Source of the DNA: Terriglobia bacterium | GTDB taxonomy: Bacteria > Acidobacteriota > Terriglobia > JAIQFV01 | Direction: 5' to 3' | DNA: 38,318 bases | Assembly (NCBI GenBank): GCA_020072965.1 | Contig: JAIQFY010000064.1 | Coordinates: 1-38,318, forward strand | In this document: positions 25,076-33,540 of the stretch, in pieces | How positions within the stretch are numbered: position 1 is the stretch's first letter | How the letters are laid out: every line of letters begins with the position of its first letter | The notes under the pieces: generated by a model | Told to the model about the DNA's origin: nothing | Databases searched by the model: none | The model's input: the letters and a program-made list of their open reading frames with translations, nothing else | Translations under genes and position numbers: made by a program

Positions 25076-26215
25076 CTAGATCTTTCCCAGCGCACTACTC
25101 AAATCCTCTTTGAGGTCCCTCACATCCTCCACGCCGACCGAGATCCGAACCAGCCCGTCGGTGATTCCCAGGCGTTGACGCTCCGCCGAGGGGACACTGG
25201 CATGCGTCATCGTGGCCGGGTGCGAAATCAGGCTTTCGACCCCCCCCAGGCTTTCCGCCAGCGAGAAGAGGCGGGTTGAGCCGAGCACCTTGCGGGCTCG
25301 GGAAATCGAACCGGTCTCAAACGCGATCATGCCCCCGAATCCCGACATCTGCCGGCTCGCCAGGGCATGCTGGGGATGCGATTTCAACCCGGGGTAATAC
25401 ACTTTCTTTACTCTGGGATGTTTTTCGAGAAACGCGGCGATCTTTCGCCCGTTGGAGTCGTGCTGGCGCATGCGCAGGCCGAGTGTCTTGGTGCCGCGCA
25501 AAAGCAACCAGGAGTCGAACGGAGAGAGAATGGCCCCGACCGCGTTCTGCAAGTACTGCACCCGGTCGGCGTCTTCCTTGTGTCGAAGGACCACCATCCC
25601 GCCGACCGAATCGCTGTGACCATTCAAGTACTTCGTTGTGGAGTGGACCACGATGTCCGCACCCAATGCCAGCGGCCGCTGGAAGTACGGAGACATAAAG
25701 GTATTATCCACGACCAGTCGAGCCTTATGGCGCTTCGCCAGGCCGGCGACTGCCCGAAGGTCGGTGATTCCCATGATGGGATTCGTCGGTGTTTCCACGA
25801 AGATCATCCGCGTGTTTTTCTGGAATGCCGCTTCCACTGCCGCAAGGTTAGAGGTATCGACATAGGTAAATTGCAGCCCGAAATTCTTCAGGACAAAGTT
25901 GAACAGCCGGAAGGTGCCGCCATATGTGTTATCTGAAACGACCACGTGGTCACCCGCCATCAACAGTTTCAGAACCGTATCGATGGCCGCCATCCCGGAA
26001 GCGAAGGCATACGCGGCCAGGCCTCTTTCCAGGGCGCACACGTTCCGCTCGACCGCCAAACGGGTCGGGTTCTGAGTTCGCGCGTATTCAAATCCTTTGT
26101 GCTTGCCCAGGGCTTCCTGCACGTAGGTCGAGGTTTGAAAGATGGGCGTAATGATTGCCCCCGTGGACGGATCGGGAATTTGTCCCGCGTGAATCGCGTC
26201 GGTATCAAAACCCAT
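25076..26215 (-). CDS. metB: Cystathionine gamma-synthase/lyase (Cys/Met metabolism PLP enzyme)
   Basis: This 379-residue PLP enzyme moves sulfur between cysteine and homocysteine. It has the family start TDAIHAGQIPDPSTGA, YARTQNPTR, SGMAAI, and the PLP lysine K195 in HSTTKYLNGHSD. C-terminal ESLGGVESLISHPATMTHA confirms the family. Synthase (metB) and lyase (metC/mccB) cannot be separated reliably by reading, so the symbol is provisional. It begins at ATG 26215 behind AAAGGAG. A cysteine synthase gene lies 78 bp upstream on the same strand, so the pair probably runs reverse trans-sulfuration or sulfur assimilation together. Confidence 0.9.
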   Translation of the reverse strand: MGFDTDAIHAGQIPDPSTGAIITPIFQTSTYVQEALGKHKGFEYARTQNPTRLAVERNVCALERGLAAYAFASGMAAIDTVLKLLMAGDHVVVSDNTYGGTFRLFNFVLKNFGLQFTYVDTSNLAAVEAAFQKNTRMIFVETPTNPIMGITDLRAVAGLAKRHKARLVVDNTFMSPYFQRPLALGADIVVHSTTKYLNGHSDSVGGMVVLRHKEDADRVQYLQNAVGAILSPFDSWLLLRGTKTLGLRMRQHDSNGRKIAAFLEKHPRVKKVYYPGLKSHPQHALASRQMSGFGGMIAFETGSISRARKVLGSTRLFSLAESLGGVESLISHPATMTHASVPSAERQRLGITDGLVRISVGVEDVRDLKEDLSSALGKI

Positions 26216-26293
26216 AAAGGCTCCTTTGCCTGAATAAAAAGATCGGCCGATTAAAAGGGACGCTGAGTCCCCGTCGTGTGGATGACACGCTGC

Positions 26294-27214
26294 TTACCCG
26301 AAGATGTTCTTGCTGAGGTATCGCTCGCCGCTGTCCGGAATGATGGTGACGACGTTTTTCCGGGGACCCAGGCGTTTGGCAATCTGGATTGCGGCAAAAA
26401 CATTGGCCCCTCCCGATCCGCCCGCCAGCACCCCCTCACGCTCCGCCAGTCGCTTGACGGTGGCCAGGGAATCACAGTCGGCCACGGTGATCACTTCATT
26501 CGCCAGGGCGAGTTCGAGAGTTTTTGGAATAAAACTGTTGCCGATCCCTTCCACCTTATGCGGCCCCGGCTTCCCCCCGGCAAAGATCGACCCTTCGGGT
26601 TCCACCACCGCGGCATGAAGGTAGGGGATCTTCTCCTTCAGATAGCGCGCCACGCCTGTGAACGTGCCTCCCGTACCTGCCCCGATGGAAATGGCATCAA
26701 TCGCCCCTCCCATCTGCTGAAAGATTTCCGGACCGGTGGTTTTATAGTGGATCTCAGGATTGGCAGGATTTTCGAATTGTTGCGGGACATAGGATCCGGG
26801 GATATCCCGGGCCAACTCAAACGCCTTGCGTATGGCCGCCTCCATGCCTTCGGGCCGCGGGGTTGTCACCACCTCGCCGCCCAGCGCCCGCATCAGTGTC
26901 ATTTTTTCCTGGCTGTAGCCTTCGGGAACAATCAGGATCACCCGGTAGCCCCGCTTGACGCCGATCAAGGCAAGCCCCACCCCGGTGTTGCCAGCGGTAG
27001 GCTCAATGATCGTTCCTCCGGGGGTCAGCCGTCGTTTTGCTTCAGCATCCTGGATCAAGCCGACGGCGGTTCGATCCTTGATGGATCCGCCGGGATTGTA
27101 GGTTTCAATCTTTGCCCAAATCTCAGCCGCTGGGCCCTCACAGATGTTTTTGAGGTGGAGGATGGGAGTATGGCCGATCAGTTCTTGAATATCTTCGGCT
27201 TTCAATAAGTGCAT
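26294..27214 (-). CDS. cysK: Cysteine synthase / cystathionine beta-synthase family
   Basis: The 306-residue fold-type II PLP enzyme joins sulfide and O-acetylserine to make cysteine, or serine and homocysteine to make cystathionine. It has the PLP lysine K46 in NPGGSIKDR, the substrate loop EPTAGNTGVGLA and the phosphate-binding GAGTGGTFTG at 178-187. I chose ATG 27214; a GAGGAG lies 13 bases before it, and an upstream extension to 27280 is not family-like. Coupling to a trans-sulfuration enzyme makes a cystathionine beta-synthase role a real alternative. Confidence 0.9.
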   Translation of the reverse strand: MHLLKAEDIQELIGHTPILHLKNICEGPAAEIWAKIETYNPGGSIKDRTAVGLIQDAEAKRRLTPGGTIIEPTAGNTGVGLALIGVKRGYRVILIVPEGYSQEKMTLMRALGGEVVTTPRPEGMEAAIRKAFELARDIPGSYVPQQFENPANPEIHYKTTGPEIFQQMGGAIDAISIGAGTGGTFTGVARYLKEKIPYLHAAVVEPEGSIFAGGKPGPHKVEGIGNSFIPKTLELALANEVITVADCDSLATVKRLAEREGVLAGGSGGANVFAAIQIAKRLGPRKNVVTIIPDSGERYLSKNIFG

Positions 27215-27585
27215 ATTAGGCAGCAACTCCTCAGGAAGGATAGGAAGAACGGACAAACCTTTGAAAATTAGCCGAATCAATGGGGACTGTCAATCCGAAA
27301 GTCTTTGGAAGAGCCGCCTGGAGGGTGTCCTTTCAGGCGCTTATCAGCAGAATTCATGCCGGCAAGGGCAAGGGAATTTTTCATGAGGAGGCCAGGAAGA
27401 CAGGAGGTTCAAAAACCTCGATCGGAGAGAAACCTGATGATCACGCTGCGCCGAGCTTCCTTTCGACCTCCGATCTCAGGGTTTCCTGGCTTTCTAATAA
27501 AATCTGGTTTTGGTCCGGCTCGTCCAGACTGGGGGAACAGGCATGTTTCCCGCCGGTGATCTGCTGGTGCTTTTCGCTTGCTGCC
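27215..27585. other. Intergenic region with inverted-pair repeat copy 2
   Basis: No gene is supported. It contains the repeat at 27381-27500 and a CGCCTG/CAGGCG hairpin near 27314-27340. Confidence 0.5.
27381..27500. repeat. Inverted-pair repeat, copy 2
   Basis: The left arm TCATGAGGAGGCCAGGAAGA (27381-27400) and the right arm TTTCCTGGCTTTCTAATAA (27482-27500) are imperfect reverse complements about 80 bp apart. An inner GATCGGAG/CTCCGATC pair (27420-27427 with 27468-27475) strengthens the fold. The right arm matches copy 1 at 16371-16385. Confidence 0.55.
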
Positions 27586-28296
27586 TCAGTCGAGGTGCTG
27601 ATGGAGGAACCCGGTCACGCGCCCCCACGCATCTGCGGCGGCATCAACACTGTATACTTCCGGACGCGTGTTGTTGAAGAAGGCGTGCTGGGCGCCGGGA
27701 TAGACGTGCACTTCGCCCGCGATGCCATACTTTTGAATCGCTGACTTGAGGCGGTTCATTTTGTCCACGGTGATCCACGCGTCCTTCTCCCCCCCAATAA
27801 ACAAAAGGGGGCAGCGAATACTCTTGATGGGATCATCGGGATCCGGGATATCGCCATAAAAAGGGGCAGCGGCTTTCAATTCTGGGATGTGGCAGGCCCC
27901 GAGCAAAGCGAAGCTCCCTCCCATGCAAAACCCGGTAATGCCTACACGGCCTGATTTCACATAGGACTGCGGGTGCAGGTACGAAAAGGCAGCCCGGATG
28001 GACCGGATTCCGGCCTCCGGCTTCAATTCACCCATCCAGCGAGAGGCCTGGTCCGCATCCTTGGCAACACGGCCGCCGTATAAATCGACAGCCAGCGTCA
28101 CAAAACCCTCCCTCGCATAGCGCCTCGCCACATCCTTGATGTGATCATTCAATCCCCACCACTCGTGGATCAGAAGAAGGCCGGAAAGAGCCTGGCTGGT
28201 TTTGGGATGGGCCAGATACCCTCCCAGTTCCAGCCCCTCCGATTTAAACTTCATGTCTTTCGCTTCGACTTCGGATTCGGGGTAATTCGGTGACAT
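27586..28296 (-). CDS. Dienelactone hydrolase family protein
   Basis: Dienelactone hydrolases are alpha/beta hydrolases with a cysteine nucleophile. The 236-residue product has the full set: E45 in HEWWGLN, nucleophile C124 in GFCMGGS, D172 in GGEKDAWI and H204 in GAQHAFFN. I chose ATG 28296 because AAGGAGA precedes it; a longer frame reaches 28374. The true substrate is unknown, since most family members are not in aromatic degradation, and no such pathway genes are nearby. Confidence 0.9.
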   Translation of the reverse strand: MSPNYPESEVEAKDMKFKSEGLELGGYLAHPKTSQALSGLLLIHEWWGLNDHIKDVARRYAREGFVTLAVDLYGGRVAKDADQASRWMGELKPEAGIRSIRAAFSYLHPQSYVKSGRVGITGFCMGGSFALLGACHIPELKAAAPFYGDIPDPDDPIKSIRCPLLFIGGEKDAWITVDKMNRLKSAIQKYGIAGEVHVYPGAQHAFFNNTRPEVYSVDAAADAWGRVTGFLHQHLD

Positions 28297-28621
28297 CAAA
28301 ATTTCTCCTTTTCGCAAGGTTTTCCTCAAGGATGATGGTCCTGATCTAAAATTCGTTGACAAACTGGAGGACAAGTAGTTTCATTCGCATAGCAGCATTC
28401 GTTGGCTCGACAGCACAGGCTGCAAGATGTCACTCAGTCCCCAATAAAAATTCCCAGTGCAAGATTGAATGACAAGGTTTCAGCTTTTGCTTCACTGATC
28501 AAGCAGAATTCTTTCTCTCCCGCGTCACTGATTGACTTTTTGGAGGCGCTATTTTACCACCCTCCCATGCCGATGTGAGAAATTGTTCCTTCCCACAATC
28601 CTTGAGCATCAAGTTGGGATT
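28297..28621. other. Divergent intergenic region before the cas operon
   Basis: This region must hold the promoter of the cas operon. TTGACT at 28532-28537 is a possible -35 box, but no -10 box lies at the right distance. TCACTGAT occurs twice (28492-28499 and 28525-28532), 33 bp apart, which could be operator half sites. No gene is supported. Confidence 0.4.
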
Positions 28622-28777
28622 ATGAAAGAAGAGCACGCCGGTCTAATTTACCGCTATTGGGGCAAAGCGAAATCTGCTGATGGCGCCTGGCTGTCTTATC
28701 ATGCGCTCGTCTATCACTGCTTCGATGTGTGGGGTATGGGTGGTCGACGAAGGGCATGTGGGATGGATGATGGATAA
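28622..28777 (+). pseudogene. Fragment resembling a Cas3 N-terminus, upstream of and overlapping intact cas3
   Basis: A 51-codon frame encodes LIYRYWGKAKSADGA, then YHALVYHCFDV, which parallels the first 40 residues of type I-E Cas3 proteins (E. coli Cas3: YWGKS, then LLIYHCLDVAA). After FDVWGMGG the similarity ends and a stop codon follows. The intact cas3 start (ATG 28767) lies inside its last codons, so translation could be coupled. The following cas3 has its own equivalent N-terminus (LASLWAKT, WHPLILHMLDVAA), so this is a second, partial copy rather than a frameshift in the gene itself. It could be a relic of a replaced cas3 or a small expressed peptide. Confidence 0.65.
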
Positions 28778-31430
28778 AGCACTGGCCAGTCTCTGGGCAA
28801 AAACGACCAAAAGCGGAGAATCGAGATGGCATCCCCTCATTCTCCACATGCTGGATGTCGCTGCCAGTGCCGATGCTATCTTGGCGCGTGAACCGCGATT
28901 GACACGCGGAAGGATGGCGGCAATTCTGGGAATGGAGTGGGAAGATGCTCGCGCGTGGCTTTTGCTCGTCATCGCCTGTCATGATCTGGGGAAGGCCTGC
29001 CCTGGATTTCAGTGCAAGTGGAAGAATCTGACTGGGATGGATTCTGGGCGCAGCCCAAATACAGAAATCAACCATGCCTTCGTGAGCCAGATTGCCCTGA
29101 CAGTATTGTTGCAAGAGAAGGGTTGGCCGGATGAATTGGCGGAGTTGGTGGCCGATGCAGTGGGATGTCATCACGGGAGCCGCGCTTCTCCGAACACCCT
29201 CGACCACCTCATGGGCGATAGGCGGGCCATGGGGAGAGACAATTGGACTGAAGCGCGCCGTGCCCTGTTGGAGGCATTACGAGAGGTCTTCAAGCCAGAC
29301 AAGATTCCTGTGAAACAAGACCTATCAGGCCCTGACTTCATGCTGTTATCAGGACTCACGAGCTTTGCCGACTGGATCGGCTCCAACGAGGACTGGTTTC
29401 CCTTCGGGAATCCTGAGGCCTGCGAAGACCTGAAGGAGTGGTTTCAAGAACGCCGAGATTCTGCCGATAAAGCCCTGAATGCAATAGGCTGGGAGCATCG
29501 AGTTCCGCTGTCCTCGGAGCGGAAATCCTTCGAGCAGGTGTTTCGTTTTCCTCCACTCTCTCCACGTCCATTGCAGCAGGCCGTCTCCAACGCTGTGACT
29601 GATTTACAGGGCCCCGCCATCCTCTTGGTGGAAGCACCTATGGGTGAGGGCAAGACCGAGGCGGCTTTCTTTGCGCATCTGGAATTGCAGCGACGTTTCG
29701 GCCACCGCGGTCTATACGTTGCTCTGCCGACCAAAGCCACCGGCAATGCAATGTTCAAGCGAACGCTCAAATTTCTGCGTGACCAAGGCACGGATCGACG
29801 GCTCGACTTGCAACTGCTGCATGGCGGGGCATTGCTGAACGATACATTTCAGGACCTGAAGGTTTCGGGCATACACGATCCCAAAGCGGGTGGCGAGGTC
29901 CGTGCTGCAGAATGGTTCACAAACAAGAAACGGGCGCTTCTTTCAGAATACGGTGTTGGCACCGTGGACCAGGCCCTGCTGCCCATTCTACCGGTGCGGC
30001 ACAACTTTGTCCGCCTATGGGGCCTTGCGAATCGGGTGGTAGTCTTCGATGAGATTCATGCATACGACGCTTACACAGGCACGCTCCTAGTTCACTTGCT
30101 GCGCTGGCTCCTGGCACTGGGCTCGTCGGTGGTGCTTCTCTCTGCGACCCTGTCGCCGTCTATTCGCCGCAAGTTGGGGGATGTAGTTGGTTCTGTCTTA
30201 CCGGAACCAGAGAAGCCATACCCCCGCCTTTCCGTTTTCTGCCCCGGCGAAGAGGTACGGGAAGAACATTTCGAGGCCGATCCCGCGCGTCGTCTGACCC
30301 TACGATTGCATGGAATCCCCCCGGATCTCCCGAGCATGCGTTTCGCATTGGAAGAACATCTTGCACGTGGCGGGATGGGGCTGGCGCTGGTCAATACGGT
30401 GCAGCGTGCCCAAGAGCTGTACCAGCTCTTTCCCCAGGGTGAGCCTCTGGAGCGCGAAGGGCAGCGTGTCGGCAAGCGCCTGTCCGATGGAACGGAGGTG
30501 TTTCTCTTTCACGCCCGCTTCCCGGCCGAAGGACGACAGGAACGCGAGGATCAGGCATTGGAGACCTTTGGGGAAAGTGCAAATCGGACCGGTCGCAAGA
30601 TCCTCATCGCCACTCAGGTTGCGGAACAAAGTCTGGATCTGGACTTCGACCTGATCGCAACCGATCTCGCGCCCATCGATCTCGTTCTCCAGCGGGCGGG
30701 GCGCTTGTGGCGACACGCGCGAAAATCCAGGCCTATTTCCGAACCGATCCTCATGGTGGCGGGACTTGCCGGCGACGAGCCGCCGTCCTTCGCAAAGCCT
30801 CTCTGGTGGGGCGCCGTGTACCGTGAGGATATTCTGTTGCGCACCTGGAGTTTGCTTCGAGACGGACAGAGAAGAAACCTGACGCTGCCGGACGAAATCG
30901 ACACCTTGGTGCAAGCGGTGTACGAAGAACAGGTGCGCGTGTCCGAATTGTTACGGGAGCGGATGGAGAAAGCGTTGAAGGATGCAGATGGAAAAGCCAT
31001 TGCCCACACGGGGCAGGCGAACCAAGCGATCATTGGTTTTCCCGACGATGCATCGTGGGACAATCCGTCGCGATTCGTTCTTTACGACGAAGATGAACCC
31101 GGCGTGCATCGAACCCTCATGGCCCAGACCCGACTTGGCGAGGACTCGATCGTTGCTATCCCGTTATGGCCGGAAGATGGATTCCGTCCTGAAGCGACGC
31201 TAGCGTTCGCTCAGGCGAAACAGTGGTTCCTGCGGGCCGTGAACCTTTCGCGCAAGGGTGTGGTCAAGAGACTCCGGAACGGGGGAGTGCCGGAGGGGTG
31301 GAAGAAATCACCGCTCTTGCGTAATTGTTTTCCTCTGGTTCTGGACCAGCCTGGTCGCTGGGCGGAGGATGCGACGGTGCGACTGGATGGCGACCTGGGG
31401 CTGGTGTACGAGACAAAGGAGGCCGGATGA
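28767..31430 (+). CDS. cas3: CRISPR-associated helicase/nuclease Cas3 (type I-E)
   Basis: Cas3 is recruited by target-bound Cascade and unwinds and degrades the DNA. The 887-residue protein is nearly the length of E. coli Cas3. The N-terminal HD nuclease has H27 (LILHMLDV), H72-D73 with K76 (CHDLGK) and CHHGSRAS further on. The superfamily 2 helicase has motif I APMGEGKTE near 290, DEIH at 428-431, SAT at 459-461 and motif VI QRAGRLWRH at 642-650. All key residues are present, so it should be active. I chose ATG 28767; the frame reaches 28680, but those residues belong to the overlapping fragment's DNA. Its stop overlaps the cas8e start as ATGA. Confidence 0.95.
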   Translation: MMDKALASLWAKTTKSGESRWHPLILHMLDVAASADAILAREPRLTRGRMAAILGMEWEDARAWLLLVIACHDLGKACPGFQCKWKNLTGMDSGRSPNTEINHAFVSQIALTVLLQEKGWPDELAELVADAVGCHHGSRASPNTLDHLMGDRRAMGRDNWTEARRALLEALREVFKPDKIPVKQDLSGPDFMLLSGLTSFADWIGSNEDWFPFGNPEACEDLKEWFQERRDSADKALNAIGWEHRVPLSSERKSFEQVFRFPPLSPRPLQQAVSNAVTDLQGPAILLVEAPMGEGKTEAAFFAHLELQRRFGHRGLYVALPTKATGNAMFKRTLKFLRDQGTDRRLDLQLLHGGALLNDTFQDLKVSGIHDPKAGGEVRAAEWFTNKKRALLSEYGVGTVDQALLPILPVRHNFVRLWGLANRVVVFDEIHAYDAYTGTLLVHLLRWLLALGSSVVLLSATLSPSIRRKLGDVVGSVLPEPEKPYPRLSVFCPGEEVREEHFEADPARRLTLRLHGIPPDLPSMRFALEEHLARGGMGLALVNTVQRAQELYQLFPQGEPLEREGQRVGKRLSDGTEVFLFHARFPAEGRQEREDQALETFGESANRTGRKILIATQVAEQSLDLDFDLIATDLAPIDLVLQRAGRLWRHARKSRPISEPILMVAGLAGDEPPSFAKPLWWGAVYREDILLRTWSLLRDGQRRNLTLPDEIDTLVQAVYEEQVRVSELLRERMEKALKDADGKAIAHTGQANQAIIGFPDDASWDNPSRFVLYDEDEPGVHRTLMAQTRLGEDSIVAIPLWPEDGFRPEATLAFAQAKQWFLRAVNLSRKGVVKRLRNGGVPEGWKKSPLLRNCFPLVLDQPGRWAEDATVRLDGDLGLVYETKEAG

Positions 31431-33025
31431 GCCAATTCAATCTGATTGATGAGAAATGGATCCCGGTGCGATTCCCCGAAGGAACGCGCGATGAACTGGG
31501 CATCCACGATACCTTGGTGCGATCCAAGGAAATCGTGGCCATCGAAGATCCGTCCCCACTGGTGGTCGCGGCCCTGCACCGCTTTCTGGTCGCGGTCCTG
31601 TACCGCGCCCTGGAAGGGCCGACCGACGTCGAACAGGCCAAAGCTTTGTTCAAGGAAGGGTTGCCGGGCGAAAAAATCACAACTTACTTGAACAAATGGC
31701 GGGATCGGTTCTGGCTGTTTGATGAAACGTATCCGTTTGGACAGATTCCAACATTTCAGCCGAAGGCTTGGAAAGCTTGGACGGTTCTTGCTGCCGAGCA
31801 CAATGCCGACAATGCCAAGGTTCTTTTCGATCATGTGGATGTCAATGCGTCTGGTAGCATCACTCCTGCTGCCGCCGTTCGGTGGTTGCTTGCCACCCAG
31901 ACCTTTGCCGTTTCCGCAGGGAAAAGTGAAATCTCGCATACCGGGACGGCTCCGTCGGCTGGCTCTGTAATGACAATTCCTGTCGGGTCAAATTTGCTGG
32001 ATACCCTTCTCTTCTGTCTTGTTCCTCAAAATCGCGTGATAGTGCAAGCCGATATTCCATTGTGGGAAAAGGAACCAGAGTCTCTGGAATATCTGAAAAC
32101 CGCGAATAAAGTGTCTGACAAAAAAACTGGCAAAGAAAAAGTTCGAGCCGTAGAAAGAGGGGCGACTGGGGTTGTCGATCTTTTTACATGGCGAAGCCGT
32201 TCCGTTATTCTTAAGGAATCACTTTCTGGCGGGGTTTCCGACTTGGGTTTTGCATCTGGCATCGGGTACAAGGAGTCGTCGGAGCTTGATCCGATGCTTG
32301 GATACGCTATCGTGGAGGTTGCAGAAGAAGGGACAAAGGAGAAGGTGAAAAAGAGGGTTCCTATTCACTTTGCGGAGAGGGGATTTTGGAGAGATTTTGA
32401 TTCGCTCCTCCCAGATGATGCGCACCTTGCTCCGAGGGTAATTGAACATGCCGTAACACTGACTAAAAAGGACCGCAGGAGGTTGCCAGGGGGTGTGATG
32501 ATCCTTGGACAGAGATATTTTCCCCCTAGACCCAATATCGCTTTTTGGAGAGAAGAGTACTTTGCGCTTCCGGAAGCAATTTCAGGAGATCACTTCATTC
32601 GGACGGAGATTAAACAACTCCTAATGGATGCAGAGGAGGCCCAAAAAAACCTCTGGTTGGCCTGTCGATCCTTTGCACGAGACCTTTTGACCCGAGGGGA
32701 GCGAGAACCTGCTGGCAAGGACATTGGTGCCTTCATAGAACAGATGCCGGTGAATTCATGGTACTGGTCCACTCTTGAATCTCGCTTCCATGAAATCCTG
32801 CACGAGTACACTCTCGAACGAGATTTCGAGGACATCCGCTGCCAGTGGCTGAAGTCCGTACGGGACACCTTGCAAGCCGCCTGGGAGCAGCATCGTGCAT
32901 CGATTTCCACGGGCGATGCCTGGGCTATCCGCGCCTTGGTGAAAGCCGAAGGGCAGGTGCGAAGCAAAGTGAAGGAACTCAGCGATGAGATTATCAAACT
33001 CCAACCACGGAAGGAGGACTCATGA
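31427..33025 (+). CDS. cas8e: Cascade large subunit Cas8e (Cse1/CasA)
   Basis: Cas8e recognises the PAM and recruits Cas3. The 532-residue product opens MSQFNLIDEKWIPVR, the hallmark start of Cse1, followed by WLFDETYPFGQIPTFQP. A four-helix-bundle-like C-terminus includes NSWYWSTLESRFHEIL. It is preceded by AAAGGAGG and overlaps cas3 by 4 bases, so translation is coupled. It is about 30 residues longer than in E. coli. The middle of the gene (about 32030-32640) is visibly more AT-rich than cas3. Confidence 0.94.
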   Translation: MSQFNLIDEKWIPVRFPEGTRDELGIHDTLVRSKEIVAIEDPSPLVVAALHRFLVAVLYRALEGPTDVEQAKALFKEGLPGEKITTYLNKWRDRFWLFDETYPFGQIPTFQPKAWKAWTVLAAEHNADNAKVLFDHVDVNASGSITPAAAVRWLLATQTFAVSAGKSEISHTGTAPSAGSVMTIPVGSNLLDTLLFCLVPQNRVIVQADIPLWEKEPESLEYLKTANKVSDKKTGKEKVRAVERGATGVVDLFTWRSRSVILKESLSGGVSDLGFASGIGYKESSELDPMLGYAIVEVAEEGTKEKVKKRVPIHFAERGFWRDFDSLLPDDAHLAPRVIEHAVTLTKKDRRRLPGGVMILGQRYFPPRPNIAFWREEYFALPEAISGDHFIRTEIKQLLMDAEEAQKNLWLACRSFARDLLTRGEREPAGKDIGAFIEQMPVNSWYWSTLESRFHEILHEYTLERDFEDIRCQWLKSVRDTLQAAWEQHRASISTGDAWAIRALVKAEGQVRSKVKELSDEIIKLQPRKEDS

Positions 33026-33540
33026 ACGGATTCATCAAATGGCTGGAAGGCCTGAGTGAAAGAGACACCAAAGTGCGGGCGGTGTTGCGTCGAAGTCTCG
33101 CATTCGACCCGGGAAGATTTGCTCCAGCCTATCCCTACGTCGAACCCTTCGTAAAGGATGAAGATAATTACTGGCGGCGGGAGATGTTCTACCTTGTGGC
33201 CGGCCTCTGGGCCGCACACTGGCGCGAAGGCCGGAGCGGAGCGGCAATGCCCATCGGGAAGGCCTGTGCGGCTTACCAAATGGCCAACGGATCCCCGAGT
33301 ACCGAACGCCGCTTCATCAATCTACTGGATGCCGATTACGATCAGTTGTCACAGCGCCTGCGCCAGATGCTTAGTCTTCTCAAGGACCAAGCCATCGACT
33401 TCGACGACCTATTGAAGAGGCTCCTGTACTGGAACGATGATCAGAAACGCACCCAGAATGCCTGGGCCCGCGACTTCTACCGCACCCTGAGCAGGAAAAC
33501 CGATACCGAGAATTACACTAATAAGGAGACCAGCGAATGA
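33022..33540 (+). CDS. cse2: Cascade small subunit Cse2 (CasB, Cas11e)
   Basis: Cse2 forms the dimer that lines the belly of Cascade and stabilises the displaced strand. The 172-residue helical protein has the family's YLVAGLWAAHWREG and ERRFINLLDADYDQLSQRLRQMLSLLK segments, the latter near residues 94-121. It overlaps cas8e by 4 bases (ATGA) and has a GGAGG upstream. Position and length agree with the assignment; this family is otherwise poorly conserved. Confidence 0.93.
   Translation: MNGFIKWLEGLSERDTKVRAVLRRSLAFDPGRFAPAYPYVEPFVKDEDNYWRREMFYLVAGLWAAHWREGRSGAAMPIGKACAAYQMANGSPSTERRFINLLDADYDQLSQRLRQMLSLLKDQAIDFDDLLKRLLYWNDDQKRTQNAWARDFYRTLSRKTDTENYTNKETSE

Noticed and set aside
27280-27744. 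154-codon plus-strand frame across the dienelactone hydrolase end
   Set aside because: It runs antisense to a solid gene and through the inverted-pair repeat; no family resemblance.
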